From Sphingobacteriaceae bacterium (GTDB taxonomy: Bacteria; Bacteroidota; Bacteroidia; Sphingobacteriales; Sphingobacteriaceae): a DNA stretch of 64,000 nt. How positions within the stretch are numbered: the first letter of the stretch is position 1; every line of letters begins with the position of its first letter. The notes below the pieces were generated by a model. The model was not told where the DNA came from and ran no database searches. It saw only the letters and a list, made by a program, of their open reading frames with translations. Made by a program: the position numbers and the translations under genes. The stretch spans positions 434,001 through 498,000 of the forward strand of contig JAGIAD010000001.1 in the NCBI GenBank assembly GCA_017745075.1. Reading direction: 5' to 3'. Positions 19,916 to 27,496 of this stretch are shown here, one piece after another.

Positions 19916-19931
19916 ACAGATTTTAATCTGT
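19916..19931. repeat. Small palindrome in an ACAGAT-rich spacer
   Basis: ACAGATT and AATCTGT flank TT in the 114-base spacer before the transglutaminase. The preceding bases repeat CACAGAT three times. It could be an attenuator-like hairpin or just low-complexity sequence. Confidence 0.35.
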
Positions 19932-19977
19932 GTTTACCCTTTACATCGGTGGTCACCTATCAATAACAAAAACCTGT

Positions 19978-20973
19978 ATGCCAATTTTTAAAATCAAACA
20001 TATTACCAATTACAAATACGAATCGCCGGTTCGGGATAGTGCAAATCAGATTATTTTATTTCCGATTAAAGATGAGTTTCAAAAAGTGGTTAAACACGAT
20101 TTGAATATTTCAGGAAGCCCGGAGATCGAAATCTTTATCGATTATTACGGCAACGAGGTGGGTACTTTCACTCAAAACGAACCCCATACCCAGCTTAAAA
20201 TCTTCTCAAAAGTAAGTGTAGAAACTTTTGCAAAGCCATTACCGCAAGACGATATGTTCAGCAGCGAGCAATGGAACAGCCTCGATGCACTTAAATATGA
20301 AGTACCCTATATCGATTATTTACGGCAGGAAAGTTTTGATGGCATTAACCAGCTTAAGGCAACCGCTTTAAGCATTAAGGAGGCAGATGATACACCTTAC
20401 CAAACTGCCATAAAATATTGCGCTTACGTTTTTAACAACTTCGAATACATTAAAGGGGTAACGGCTGTTGATACCACCATTGAAGAGATCCTGAAACTGA
20501 AGGCCGGCGTATGCCAGGATTTTGCGCATATACTCACTACGATGTTGCGTTTAACCGGAATTCCGGCACGGTACGTAAGCGGTTACATCTGCCCCAACAG
20601 AGATGGTATGCGTGGCGAAGGTGCTACTCACGCCTGGGCAGAAGCTTACCTGCCCGCCTATGGCTGGCTGGGTTTAGACCCCACCAATAATTGCATCGTA
20701 AACGAAAACCATGTCCGCCTGGCCGTTGGTCGTAATTTCGCAGACTGCTCGCCGGTAAAAGGCGTTTATAAAGGTGGTTTCGAACACATTATGGAAGTAA
20801 ATGTTTCCGTTGGGTATAATGATGAAGATTTTAACGACAATGAAACCTATTTCCAGCCAAAGGAAGTGAATTACAGCAAGCCCACAGGAACAATAACAAC
20901 AGCAAGAACCAAAAACAGCTATCAGCAATATATGGAAGCCATCCAACAGCAGCAGCAACAGCAACAACAGTAG
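19978..20973 (+). CDS. Transglutaminase-like cysteine protease/amidase with polyglutamine tail
   Basis: A 331-residue bacterial transglutaminase-like protein. Residues 1-90 form the N-terminal beta domain (ITNYKYESPVRDSANQI), followed by the catalytic core with Cys179 (LKAGVCQDFAHI), His218 (GEGATHAWAEAYLP) and Asp234 (WLGLDPTNN). Such proteins hydrolyse or transfer amide bonds. ATG 19978 fits the family N-terminus, and an upstream GTG (19930) would add an unrelated leader. The last nine residues are all Gln from a CAG/CAA run, which is unusual. It is the third gene of the ATP-grasp/Alpha-E set and probably processes their product. Confidence 0.92.
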   Translation: MPIFKIKHITNYKYESPVRDSANQIILFPIKDEFQKVVKHDLNISGSPEIEIFIDYYGNEVGTFTQNEPHTQLKIFSKVSVETFAKPLPQDDMFSSEQWNSLDALKYEVPYIDYLRQESFDGINQLKATALSIKEADDTPYQTAIKYCAYVFNNFEYIKGVTAVDTTIEEILKLKAGVCQDFAHILTTMLRLTGIPARYVSGYICPNRDGMRGEGATHAWAEAYLPAYGWLGLDPTNNCIVNENHVRLAVGRNFADCSPVKGVYKGGFEHIMEVNVSVGYNDEDFNDNETYFQPKEVNYSKPTGTITTARTKNSYQQYMEAIQQQQQQQQQ

Positions 20974-20980
20974 GCAGTTT

Positions 20981-21080
20981 GCAGTTACCAATGAACTAAT
21001 GACCAATAACCAATTTACAGTTGACAATTTGCAGTTGCCAATGAACTAATGACCAATAACCAATTTACAATTCGCAATTA
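20981..21080. repeat. Two tandem 50-bp direct repeats
   Basis: Units begin GCAGTTACCAATGAACTAAT at 20981 and GCAGTTGCCAATGAACTAAT at 21031. They are nearly identical for 40 bases and then diverge. Similar CATTAGTTCATT-like text occurs around 2030-2110. Confidence 0.8.
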
Positions 21081-21155
21081 ACCGTTTAAATTAAGCTTAT
21101 GCAAAAAACTGCAAACTGTTAGTGGCAAACTGTTAACTGATACGAGTTTTTTTTC

Positions 21156-21163
21156 TAAATTTG
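21156..21163 (+). promoter_or_regulatory. -7 promoter element of asnS
   Basis: TAAATTTG fits TAnnTTTG and ends 20 bases before the asnS ATG. Confidence 0.6.
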
Positions 21164-21183
21164 CGCCTTTTACAAATAACAAT

Positions 21184-22632
21184 ATGATTAAGAGACAGCA
21201 AATTAAAGATTTATTAAAGTCGACAGCATTTGACACAGAAGTAACGGTTATGGGATGGGTGAGAACTTTCCGTAATAATCAGTTTATTGCCTTAAATGAC
21301 GGATCTTGCATGAGTAATATCCAGGTTGTGATCGATTTTAATAATTTACCTGATGAGCTGTTGAAAAGAATCACCACTGGTGCAGCAATCTCTGCAACAG
21401 GTAAACTGATTGAATCGCTTGGTAAAGGCCAAACGGTAGAGATTAAAGCAACCAGCGTAGAAATTTTAGGCGATAGCGATCCGGAAAAATTCCCTTTGCA
21501 ACCTAAAAAACACAGCCTGGAGTTTTTACGCGAAATTGCACACCTGCGTTTCCGTACCAACACTTTTAACGCCGTTTTTAAGGTTCGTCATGCATTGGCA
21601 TTTGCCATCCACCAGTTTTACAACGAACGTGGTTTTGTATACATGCACACGCCCGTAATTACGGCCAGCGATGCTGAAGGTGCAGGCGAAATGTTTAAAG
21701 TGACCACTTTAGATCTCGACAATCCGCCACGTACAGAAGAAGGAAAAGTTGATTTCTCGCAGGATTTCTTTGCCCGCGCAACCAACTTAACCGTATCCGG
21801 TCAGCTGGAAGGCGAATTGGCAGCCATGGCTTTTGGTAAAATTTACACTTTCGGACCTACCTTCAGGGCTGAGAATTCAAATACTACCCGCCATTTGGCC
21901 GAATTCTGGATGATTGAGCCTGAGTTTGCTTTTGCCGACCTGGAAGATAACATGCAGCTTGCAGAAGATATGATGAAGTATGTAATTAAATATGCTTTAG
22001 ACCACTGCAAAGAGGAACTGGAATTTTTAAATAACCGCCTGGCCGAAGAAGATAAACAAAAGCCACAAAACGAGCGCAGCGAATTAAGTTTATTAGAAAA
22101 ACTGGATTTCTGTTTAGCCAACGATTTTGAGCGCTTAACCTATACAGAAGCCATCAGGATTTTAAAATCTTCTAAACCTAACCAGAAGAAACAATTTAAA
22201 TACCTGATTGATGAATGGGGCGCCGATTTACAAAGCGAGCACGAACGTTACCTGGTAGAAAAACACTTTAAAAAACCGGTAATCTTAACCGATTACCCTG
22301 CTGATATTAAATCGTTCTACATGCGCCAGAACGAACCGGATGCAGAAGGCAGACAAACTGTTGCCGCTATGGATATCCTGTTCCCAGGCATTGGCGAAAT
22401 GATTGGCGGGTCGCAGCGTGAAGAGCGTTTAGACCGCTTAGTGCAACGTATGGAAGCCTTAAACATTCCGCAGGAAGAATTGTGGTGGTATTTAGATACG
22501 CGCCGTTTCGGCACAGCGCCACATGCGGGTTTCGGCTTAGGTTTTGAACGTCTGGTATTGTTCGTAACCGGTATGACCAATATCCGCGATGTAATTGCTT
22601 TCCCAAGGTTCCCTAAAAATGCGGAATTTTAA
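21184..22632 (+). CDS. asnS: Asparaginyl-tRNA synthetase
   Basis: A class IIb aminoacyl-tRNA synthetase that charges tRNA-Asn with asparagine. The 482-residue protein starts with an OB-fold anticodon-binding domain ([20 protein letters not shown]). The catalytic domain follows, with motif 2 in [20 protein letters not shown] and motif 3 in [15 protein letters not shown]. The C-terminal [10 protein letters not shown] ending separates AsnRS from AspRS. It is monocistronic with its own promoter and terminator. Confidence 0.96.
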   Translation: MIKRQQIKDLLKSTAFDTEVTVMGWVRTFRNNQFIALNDGSCMSNIQVVIDFNNLPDELLKRITTGAAISATGKLIESLGKGQTVEIKATSVEILGDSDPEKFPLQPKKHSLEFLREIAHLRFRTNTFNAVFKVRHALAFAIHQFYNERGFVYMHTPVITASDAEGAGEMFKVTTLDLDNPPRTEEGKVDFSQDFFARATNLTVSGQLEGELAAMAFGKIYTFGPTFRAENSNTTRHLAEFWMIEPEFAFADLEDNMQLAEDMMKYVIKYALDHCKEELEFLNNRLAEEDKQKPQNERSELSLLEKLDFCLANDFERLTYTEAIRILKSSKPNQKKQFKYLIDEWGADLQSEHERYLVEKHFKKPVILTDYPADIKSFYMRQNEPDAEGRQTVAAMDILFPGIGEMIGGSQREERLDRLVQRMEALNIPQEELWWYLDTRRFGTAPHAGFGLGFERLVLFVTGMTNIRDVIAFPRFPKNAEF

Positions 22633-22729
22633 GGAGGGCTAGGCGATTGGCGGTTAGCGTAAAGCGGCTAGCGATTAGCGGCTAGGGGTTAGAGATTAGC
22701 GTTTGGCAAGAATAAGCCCTATAAATAAA

Positions 22730-22768
22730 AAAAGCGGTCAGGTTTTAAAAATCTGACCGCTTTTTTTT
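22730..22768. terminator. Bidirectional terminator between asnS and the convergent BtrH-like gene
   Basis: GCGGTCAG pairs with CTGACCGC around an A/T loop, with A and T tracts outside. Confidence 0.85.
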
Positions 22769-22785
22769 GTAATAAAGTCTTTTAC

Positions 22786-23766
22786 TTACATGGCTGCCAG
22801 CGCTTCCATCGCTTTTTTTTCTTTATCCGAAATGATTTTTAACCTATCAGATGCCTGCTGAATATATTTAAAATCGCTCGTCAGGCTTACTTTTTCGAAT
22901 AATTGAGATACAGCTGTCCAGAGTGTGGCAATTTCTGCAAAAGCCTCATAACCTGCCTTCAATTCGTTCAGCTTAAGCAATTCGTAACTTTCTTTCAAAA
23001 AATCGCGGTACAAATTCCTGAATAAAGCACCACCGGTTCCGGCTTTTTCCATCATCATGGCCGATTGCCCAAATTCAGCGGAGATATTTTTACTGGCATG
23101 AAACCATTTCACAATTTCGGTGCCTGCTTTTAAAATTCCTTTATAGGCAATATTGGTGATCGGTGGATTCAAATATTCCCTTGTATTATTTTTAATTGCC
23201 TTTAACGTTGCAGCTTCCAGGTCGCTTTCGTTCTCCTGGTGTTTTATGGTATAATACAGGTTTTTAGAAGCCATAGGGCCTTTCTCAGCCCTTGCCAATG
23301 CCAGGCTATCCAGTGAGGTTTTAACCAATCCGCCTTGCTGCCGAGTATCTACTAAAAAAGCATTATGGTTATCGTAGCCATAAATGGCTGCATAATGCCC
23401 GGCAAAGTGAAAAGGCTTTGAAAAGTATTCCAGGTGATAACAATCTAATTTTAGGCCTACCACCTGCCCTTTATCCAGCAGCTGCTTTACCCCATCCCAG
23501 GCCTTTTGCTTGGAAGACGTTTCTTTAACCCTCAATTCGAGGTTTAAATTTCTGGTAATATTTTGCGTTAAAAGGTCTGTTTTTATTCTTCCTCCCATAA
23601 ACGGAAAGTCCATGCCTTTCATATTCCAATAAATAAAGCTCAACCCTTCGCCGAGACCAAAAAGCATGGGCTCTGAAAGCTCAATGCCAATCTGGCGCAG
23701 CAAAGTTCCTGTTGCCGTGGTTTCGCAGTGCTGCCCGTCAAAAGGCTTTAAATGCTCTATTTTCAT
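22786..23766 (-). CDS. BtrH N-terminal-domain protein (cysteine acyltransferase/peptidase fold)
   Basis: A 326-residue cytoplasmic protein with a BtrH_N-type domain in its first 150 residues and a DUF4872-like helical remainder. A catalytic triad can be proposed: Cys14 (GQHCETTATG), His124 (FAGHYAAIYGYD) and Asp140 (AFLVDTRQ). In butirosin synthesis BtrH transfers an acyl side chain from a carrier protein to the aminoglycoside. Here there is no carrier protein, no peptide synthetase and no partner gene nearby, so the substrate is unknown. It is a single leftward gene. Confidence 0.85.
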   Translation of the reverse strand: MKIEHLKPFDGQHCETTATGTLLRQIGIELSEPMLFGLGEGLSFIYWNMKGMDFPFMGGRIKTDLLTQNITRNLNLELRVKETSSKQKAWDGVKQLLDKGQVVGLKLDCYHLEYFSKPFHFAGHYAAIYGYDNHNAFLVDTRQQGGLVKTSLDSLALARAEKGPMASKNLYYTIKHQENESDLEAATLKAIKNNTREYLNPPITNIAYKGILKAGTEIVKWFHASKNISAEFGQSAMMMEKAGTGGALFRNLYRDFLKESYELLKLNELKAGYEAFAEIATLWTAVSQLFEKVSLTSDFKYIQQASDRLKIISDKEKKAMEALAAM

Positions 23767-23908
23767 TTTAACTGATTAATCAAAACAATATATTATTTTA
23801 TCTACCCGATGATAAATGATTGAAAATCATAAATCGTACCATTTTAAGGATTAATCAAAAAAGATTGTCCTTTGAATACGCTATCATTGACAGATACTAA
23901 AGAGGGTC

Positions 23909-24012
23909 GTCATTGCGAGGAGGAACGACGAAGCAATCTTACAACCATGGATTATAGCGACCGCATTAAGATTGTTTCATCCAATAAAAAATTAGCTTCG
24001 TAATGACGATTC
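23909..24012. repeat. Inverted CGTCATTGCGAGG-type element
   Basis: It begins CGTCATTGCGAGGAGGAACG and ends TTCGTAATGACGATT, so the ends are inverted copies of GTCATT(G/A)CGA. The middle carries CGAAGCAATCTTAC and AAGATTGTTTCATCC, also inverted to each other. It is a non-coding MITE-like palindrome. Confidence 0.7.
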
Positions 24013-24160
24013 CTCATCATTTATCATCCTTAAAATGCCATCCGAAACACGAAGCATTTACATGGAAACACTTCATAGCTAGCCAATTGAATAATTAGTA
24101 TTTCATTCCGTACGGACATTTGCTGATTAATCCGTTAATACCCCTTCATTACTGGCCGCC

Positions 24161-24225
24161 TAAACCTGATTGACGCGGAAAGCCCGGAGCGAGGAACGAG
24201 TGAGGACTTGTAGCAAAAAGCAGGA
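24161..24225 (-). repeat. Dispersed repeat family D, copy 2
   Basis: On the minus strand it reads CCTGCTTT, TACAAGTCC, CTTTCCG, then CAATCAGGTTTA, the same block order as copies 1 and 3. Confidence 0.7.
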
Positions 24226-24348
24226 CTACCCAAACCCAGGCACCACTACCCCTGCTTTCCAAAAAACTAATCAGTTGCCATATGCCAGACTTCCGAAGTT
24301 CTACCTACGCTTAGCCTCTTTTTAAACTTCGTAAGTTATCCCCGGTTG

Positions 24349-26010
24349 TTATCGCCCATCATCATGCATGCTATCCCCATACGGATTGGCATGCGCATAA
24401 TCAACCGCCGAAACCTTATAATCAGTAGGCGCAAAACTTTGCGATGTACTTAAAGCCATGCCGAGCTCGTAACGGGTTGGATAAGGCGTTTGCAGCAAGC
24501 TACCTGCCGGGATATATGGGAAAGTTTCCAAATAACTCTGCATTACACTCGGACTTACACGCCTGTTGATATACGCCCTGCTGAGCTGGTGCGGCTCCCT
24601 TAATCCGGCAGCGCCCAGTAATTCTACCGCACTGGCCACGGTAAGGTTGTGGAAGTTTTTCACGCGAACAGTTTTATCTTCAACCACCAAACCTTTCATC
24701 AGGCTTGGATCTTGTGTGGCCACACCCGTCGGACAGGTATTGCTGTTACACTCCAGCGCCTGGATACAACCCAGGGCAAACATCATTCCGCGGGCGGCAT
24801 TACACATATCGGCACCCAATGCTATATTTTTAACCAGGTCAAACCCGGTAGCTACTTTACCTGAAGCAATAATTTTGATGTGTTTCTTCAGGTCGAAACC
24901 ATTTAACACATCATACACAAAGGCCACCCCTTCGCGCAGCGGCATCCCTACCGAGTTCGAAAATTCCTGCGGTGCAGCACCTGTTCCCCCTTCGCCCCCG
25001 TCAACGGTAATAAAATCGGGGTAAATTTTCGTTTCTACCATTGCCTTGCAAATGGCATAAAACTCGCTTTTGCGACCAATGCACAGCTTAAATCCAACGG
25101 GTTTACCACCGGATAAATCGCGTAGTTTTTTAACAAATTCCAGCAAACCGATTGGCGTATTGAACGCCGAATGTGCCGGCGGCGACAGTACATCTTTCCC
25201 TTCGGGCACCAAACGGATACGCGCCACCTCGGGCGTTACCTTTTTGGCCGGCAACATCCCGCCATGGCCTGGCTTAGCGCCCTGCGAAAGCTTAATCTCG
25301 ATCATTTTTACCTGATCACTCTGGGCACGCTCGGCATAGGCATCGTAATTAAAGGTACCATCGACATTGCGGCAGCCAAAATAACCGGTACCAATCTGCC
25401 AGATTAAATCGCCACCCGGCTGCCTGTGGTAATCGCTGATTCCGCCTTCGCCGGTATTGTGTGCAAAATTACCCAATTTGGCACCGCCGTTTAAAGCCAG
25501 AATGGCATTCTGACTCAGCGAACCAAAACTCATGGCCGAAATATTGTAGATACTGGCCGAATAAGGTTTTTTACAATCAGGACCGCCAACCAGCACCCGC
25601 GGATCTAAATTCAGTTCGTGATGCGAAATAGCAGCAATACTGTGGCTTAACCACTCATAACCGTTTTCGTACACATTTAACTGTGTTCCGAACGGAATGG
25701 TATCGTTATCGGTTTTGGCACGCTGGTAAATCAGCGAGCGGTTTAAGCGGTTATAGGGCGTTCCGTTGGTATCGCTCTCCACAAAATACTGGTATACCTT
25801 GGGCCTCAACTCTTCCATAAAATAGCGTAAACGCCCAAAAACCGGGTAATTACGTACAATACTGTGTTTGGGCTGATACAAATCGTAAATCCCAAGAAGA
25901 ACAAAAGGGCCGGTAAAAATAAATGTCCACCACAAAAACGGGTGATAAAGGCCCAGCATAATGGTTAGGGCGACTAAAAATGCGGCAATTGCGACGAAAG
26001 CTTTTCTCAT
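24349..26010 (-). CDS. Membrane-anchored FMN-binding glutamate-synthase-like protein
   Basis: A 553-residue protein whose bulk (about 90-500) is the FMN-binding barrel of the glutamate synthase large subunit (GltB2-like). Blocks include MSFGSLSQNAILALNGGAKLG given as MSFGSLSQNAIL, GTGYFGCRNVDG, LSQGAKPGHGGMLP, TVDGGEGGTGAAPQEF and the cysteine cluster GCIQALECNSNTCPTG for an iron-sulphur centre. The first 45 residues hold two hydrophobic segments, so it is probably tethered to the inner membrane. It lacks the glutaminase domain, so it is not a complete GOGAT. The true electron donor and substrate are unknown. Single gene. Confidence 0.9.
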   Translation of the reverse strand: MRKAFVAIAAFLVALTIMLGLYHPFLWWTFIFTGPFVLLGIYDLYQPKHSIVRNYPVFGRLRYFMEELRPKVYQYFVESDTNGTPYNRLNRSLIYQRAKTDNDTIPFGTQLNVYENGYEWLSHSIAAISHHELNLDPRVLVGGPDCKKPYSASIYNISAMSFGSLSQNAILALNGGAKLGNFAHNTGEGGISDYHRQPGGDLIWQIGTGYFGCRNVDGTFNYDAYAERAQSDQVKMIEIKLSQGAKPGHGGMLPAKKVTPEVARIRLVPEGKDVLSPPAHSAFNTPIGLLEFVKKLRDLSGGKPVGFKLCIGRKSEFYAICKAMVETKIYPDFITVDGGEGGTGAAPQEFSNSVGMPLREGVAFVYDVLNGFDLKKHIKIIASGKVATGFDLVKNIALGADMCNAARGMMFALGCIQALECNSNTCPTGVATQDPSLMKGLVVEDKTVRVKNFHNLTVASAVELLGAAGLREPHQLSRAYINRRVSPSVMQSYLETFPYIPAGSLLQTPYPTRYELGMALSTSQSFAPTDYKVSAVDYAHANPYGDSMHDDGR

Positions 26011-26092
26011 AAAATCAGATTAGCGGTGTTTTGTTGTTACAAAGATTAGGATTATTAAACAACTGACACCATTAAATTGTTATTTTTACGCT

Positions 26093-26713
26093 ATGCTTAT
26101 TAAGATTTATCCTGAAAACCCCAACGAAAAAGCGATTGAACAGGTTGTAGAGGTGCTAAAAAAAGGTGGCCTCATCATTTATCCAACCGATACAATTTAC
26201 GGACTGGGCTGCGATATCACCAACCAGAAAGCCATTGAAAAGATTTGCCGTATCCGTGGCATTAAACCCGAAAAGGCCAATTTTTCGTTTATCTGCCACG
26301 ACCTGAAGCACATATCTGATTACATTAAACCGATTGACAATACCACTTTCAGGGTACTTAAAAAAGCTTTACCGGGTCCGTTTACCTTTATTTTTAACGC
26401 CAACAATAATGTACCCAAATTATTGAGTTCGAACAAAAAAACAGTAGGTATCCGTGTGCCCGACAACAACATTGCTCGCTGCATTGTTAAAGAACTGGGC
26501 AACCCGATCCTTTCTACCTCCATCAGAGATGATGATGATGTGATTGAATATTCAACCGACCCGGAACTGATCCATGAAAAATACGAAGACCTGGTTGATC
26601 TGGTTATTGATGGCGGTTACGGAGATAACGAGGCTTCTACCGTTATTGATTGTACCGAGGGCGAGTTCGAAGTAATCAGGGAAGGTAAGGGAAACATTGA
26701 AGAATATCTGTAG
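26093..26713 (+). CDS. L-threonylcarbamoyladenylate synthase family protein (YciO/YrdC/Sua5)
   Basis: A 206-residue YrdC-like protein. TsaC/Sua5 enzymes make threonylcarbamoyl-AMP from threonine, bicarbonate and ATP for the t6A37 modification of tRNA. GGLIIYPTDTIYGLGCD (residues 26-42), the KICRIRGIKPEKANFSF block and LSTSIRDDDD are visible. Length and the RGIKPEK form are closer to the YciO/YwlC single-domain group than to two-domain Sua5, so whether it is the main t6A enzyme is not certain. It is divergent from the glutamate-synthase-like gene. Confidence 0.88.
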   Translation: MLIKIYPENPNEKAIEQVVEVLKKGGLIIYPTDTIYGLGCDITNQKAIEKICRIRGIKPEKANFSFICHDLKHISDYIKPIDNTTFRVLKKALPGPFTFIFNANNNVPKLLSSNKKTVGIRVPDNNIARCIVKELGNPILSTSIRDDDDVIEYSTDPELIHEKYEDLVDLVIDGGYGDNEASTVIDCTEGEFEVIREGKGNIEEYL

Positions 26714-26812
26714 AAGTTTTTAGTGTAATAATTTCCTAAATACAGTGCAATATCAATTAAATTGTATTTTTTAAGGAAGTGAGCGATCCGGTTACATGTG
26801 GCGGCCTCCTGT

Positions 26813-26876
26813 CCTGCTTTACACTACAAGTCCTCCCTCGTTCCTCGGTCCGGTCTTTCCGTTTCAATCAGGCTTA
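26813..26876 (+). repeat. Dispersed repeat family D, copy 3
   Basis: CCTGCTTT, TACAAGTCC, CTTTCCG and CAATCAGGCTTA occur in the same order and spacing as in copies 1 and 2. Confidence 0.7.
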
Positions 26877-26990
26877 GTAACAAACGCTGCGACTTCCAAT
26901 CACAAACCTGTAGGGTAAGACCTACATTATCTCTTTAAAAAACTAAAATAATAACAGTGGATGATACGGTGATAAAGGGCCTCAAATATC

Positions 26991-27070
26991 GTCATCTCGA
27001 CCGCAGCGGAGAGATCTTTTAACACAGTTCAAAGATTTCTCCATTCCACTACGTTTCAGTAGAAATGACG
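26991..27070. repeat. Inverted GTCATCTCGAC-type element
   Basis: The left end GTCATCTCGACCGCAGCGGA and right end CGTTTCAGTAGAAATGACG are inverted relatives. AGATCTTTT and AAAGATTTCT pair in the centre. Confidence 0.65.
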
Positions 27071-27307
27071 CCGATTTTTAAAATTTGTCATTGATCGTCA
27101 AACTGAAGCGTATTTATATGAAGGATAATACAATTTCCAGGTATAAGGTGTCAGCAAATTGATTTCAGTAAAGAATCTTTGACATGAAATACGCTGAAAA
27201 AACCGAAACAACGTCTACAGAAACAAAAAATTACCTCATATTACATTTATTTTTCCACAATCGGTGGAATTAACACTAAATTAATCTGATCATAAGCCAT
27301 TTGCATC

Positions 27308-27315
27308 TACATTTG
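27308..27315 (+). promoter_or_regulatory. Candidate -7 promoter element for the large secreted protein operon
   Basis: TACATTTG fits TAnnTTTG and would give a leader of about 180 bases. CTAACAAACTTATATGA follows at 27322-27338 and is repeated exactly at 27484-27500 over the start codon. Confidence 0.45.
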
Positions 27316-27496
27316 TTATAACTAACAAACTTATATGATCTTTCAACAAATCCTTATCTCCACAATATGATAAAAACTTTACTCTTATTAACTTAATGCT
27401 TTTCAGAACAATTCTGAAAACTACCCGGATGTAGTACACCAACAATGTACAAGCCTTCAACTATTCACAATCCTTTCATATCCCTAACAAACTTAT

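Larger units (their letters stand above)
23767..24348. other. Gene-free repeat region
   Basis: It holds a long inverted repeat at 23909-24012 and a D-family repeat at 24161-24225. No coding sequence is seen. Confidence 0.6.
26714..27496. other. Repeat and promoter region before the large secreted protein
   Basis: It contains a D-family repeat (26813-26876), an inverted GTCATCTCGAC-type hairpin element (26991-27070), a promoter element (27308-27315) and a 17-base direct repeat. A possible 11-codon leader frame starts at 27335. No longer gene is supported. Confidence 0.55.

Noticed and set aside
19930..19977. GTG start extending the transglutaminase by 16 residues
   Set aside because: The extension does not match the family, and ATG 19978 gives the standard N-terminus; the same reasoning removed TTG starts at 3211, 14858 and 16215.
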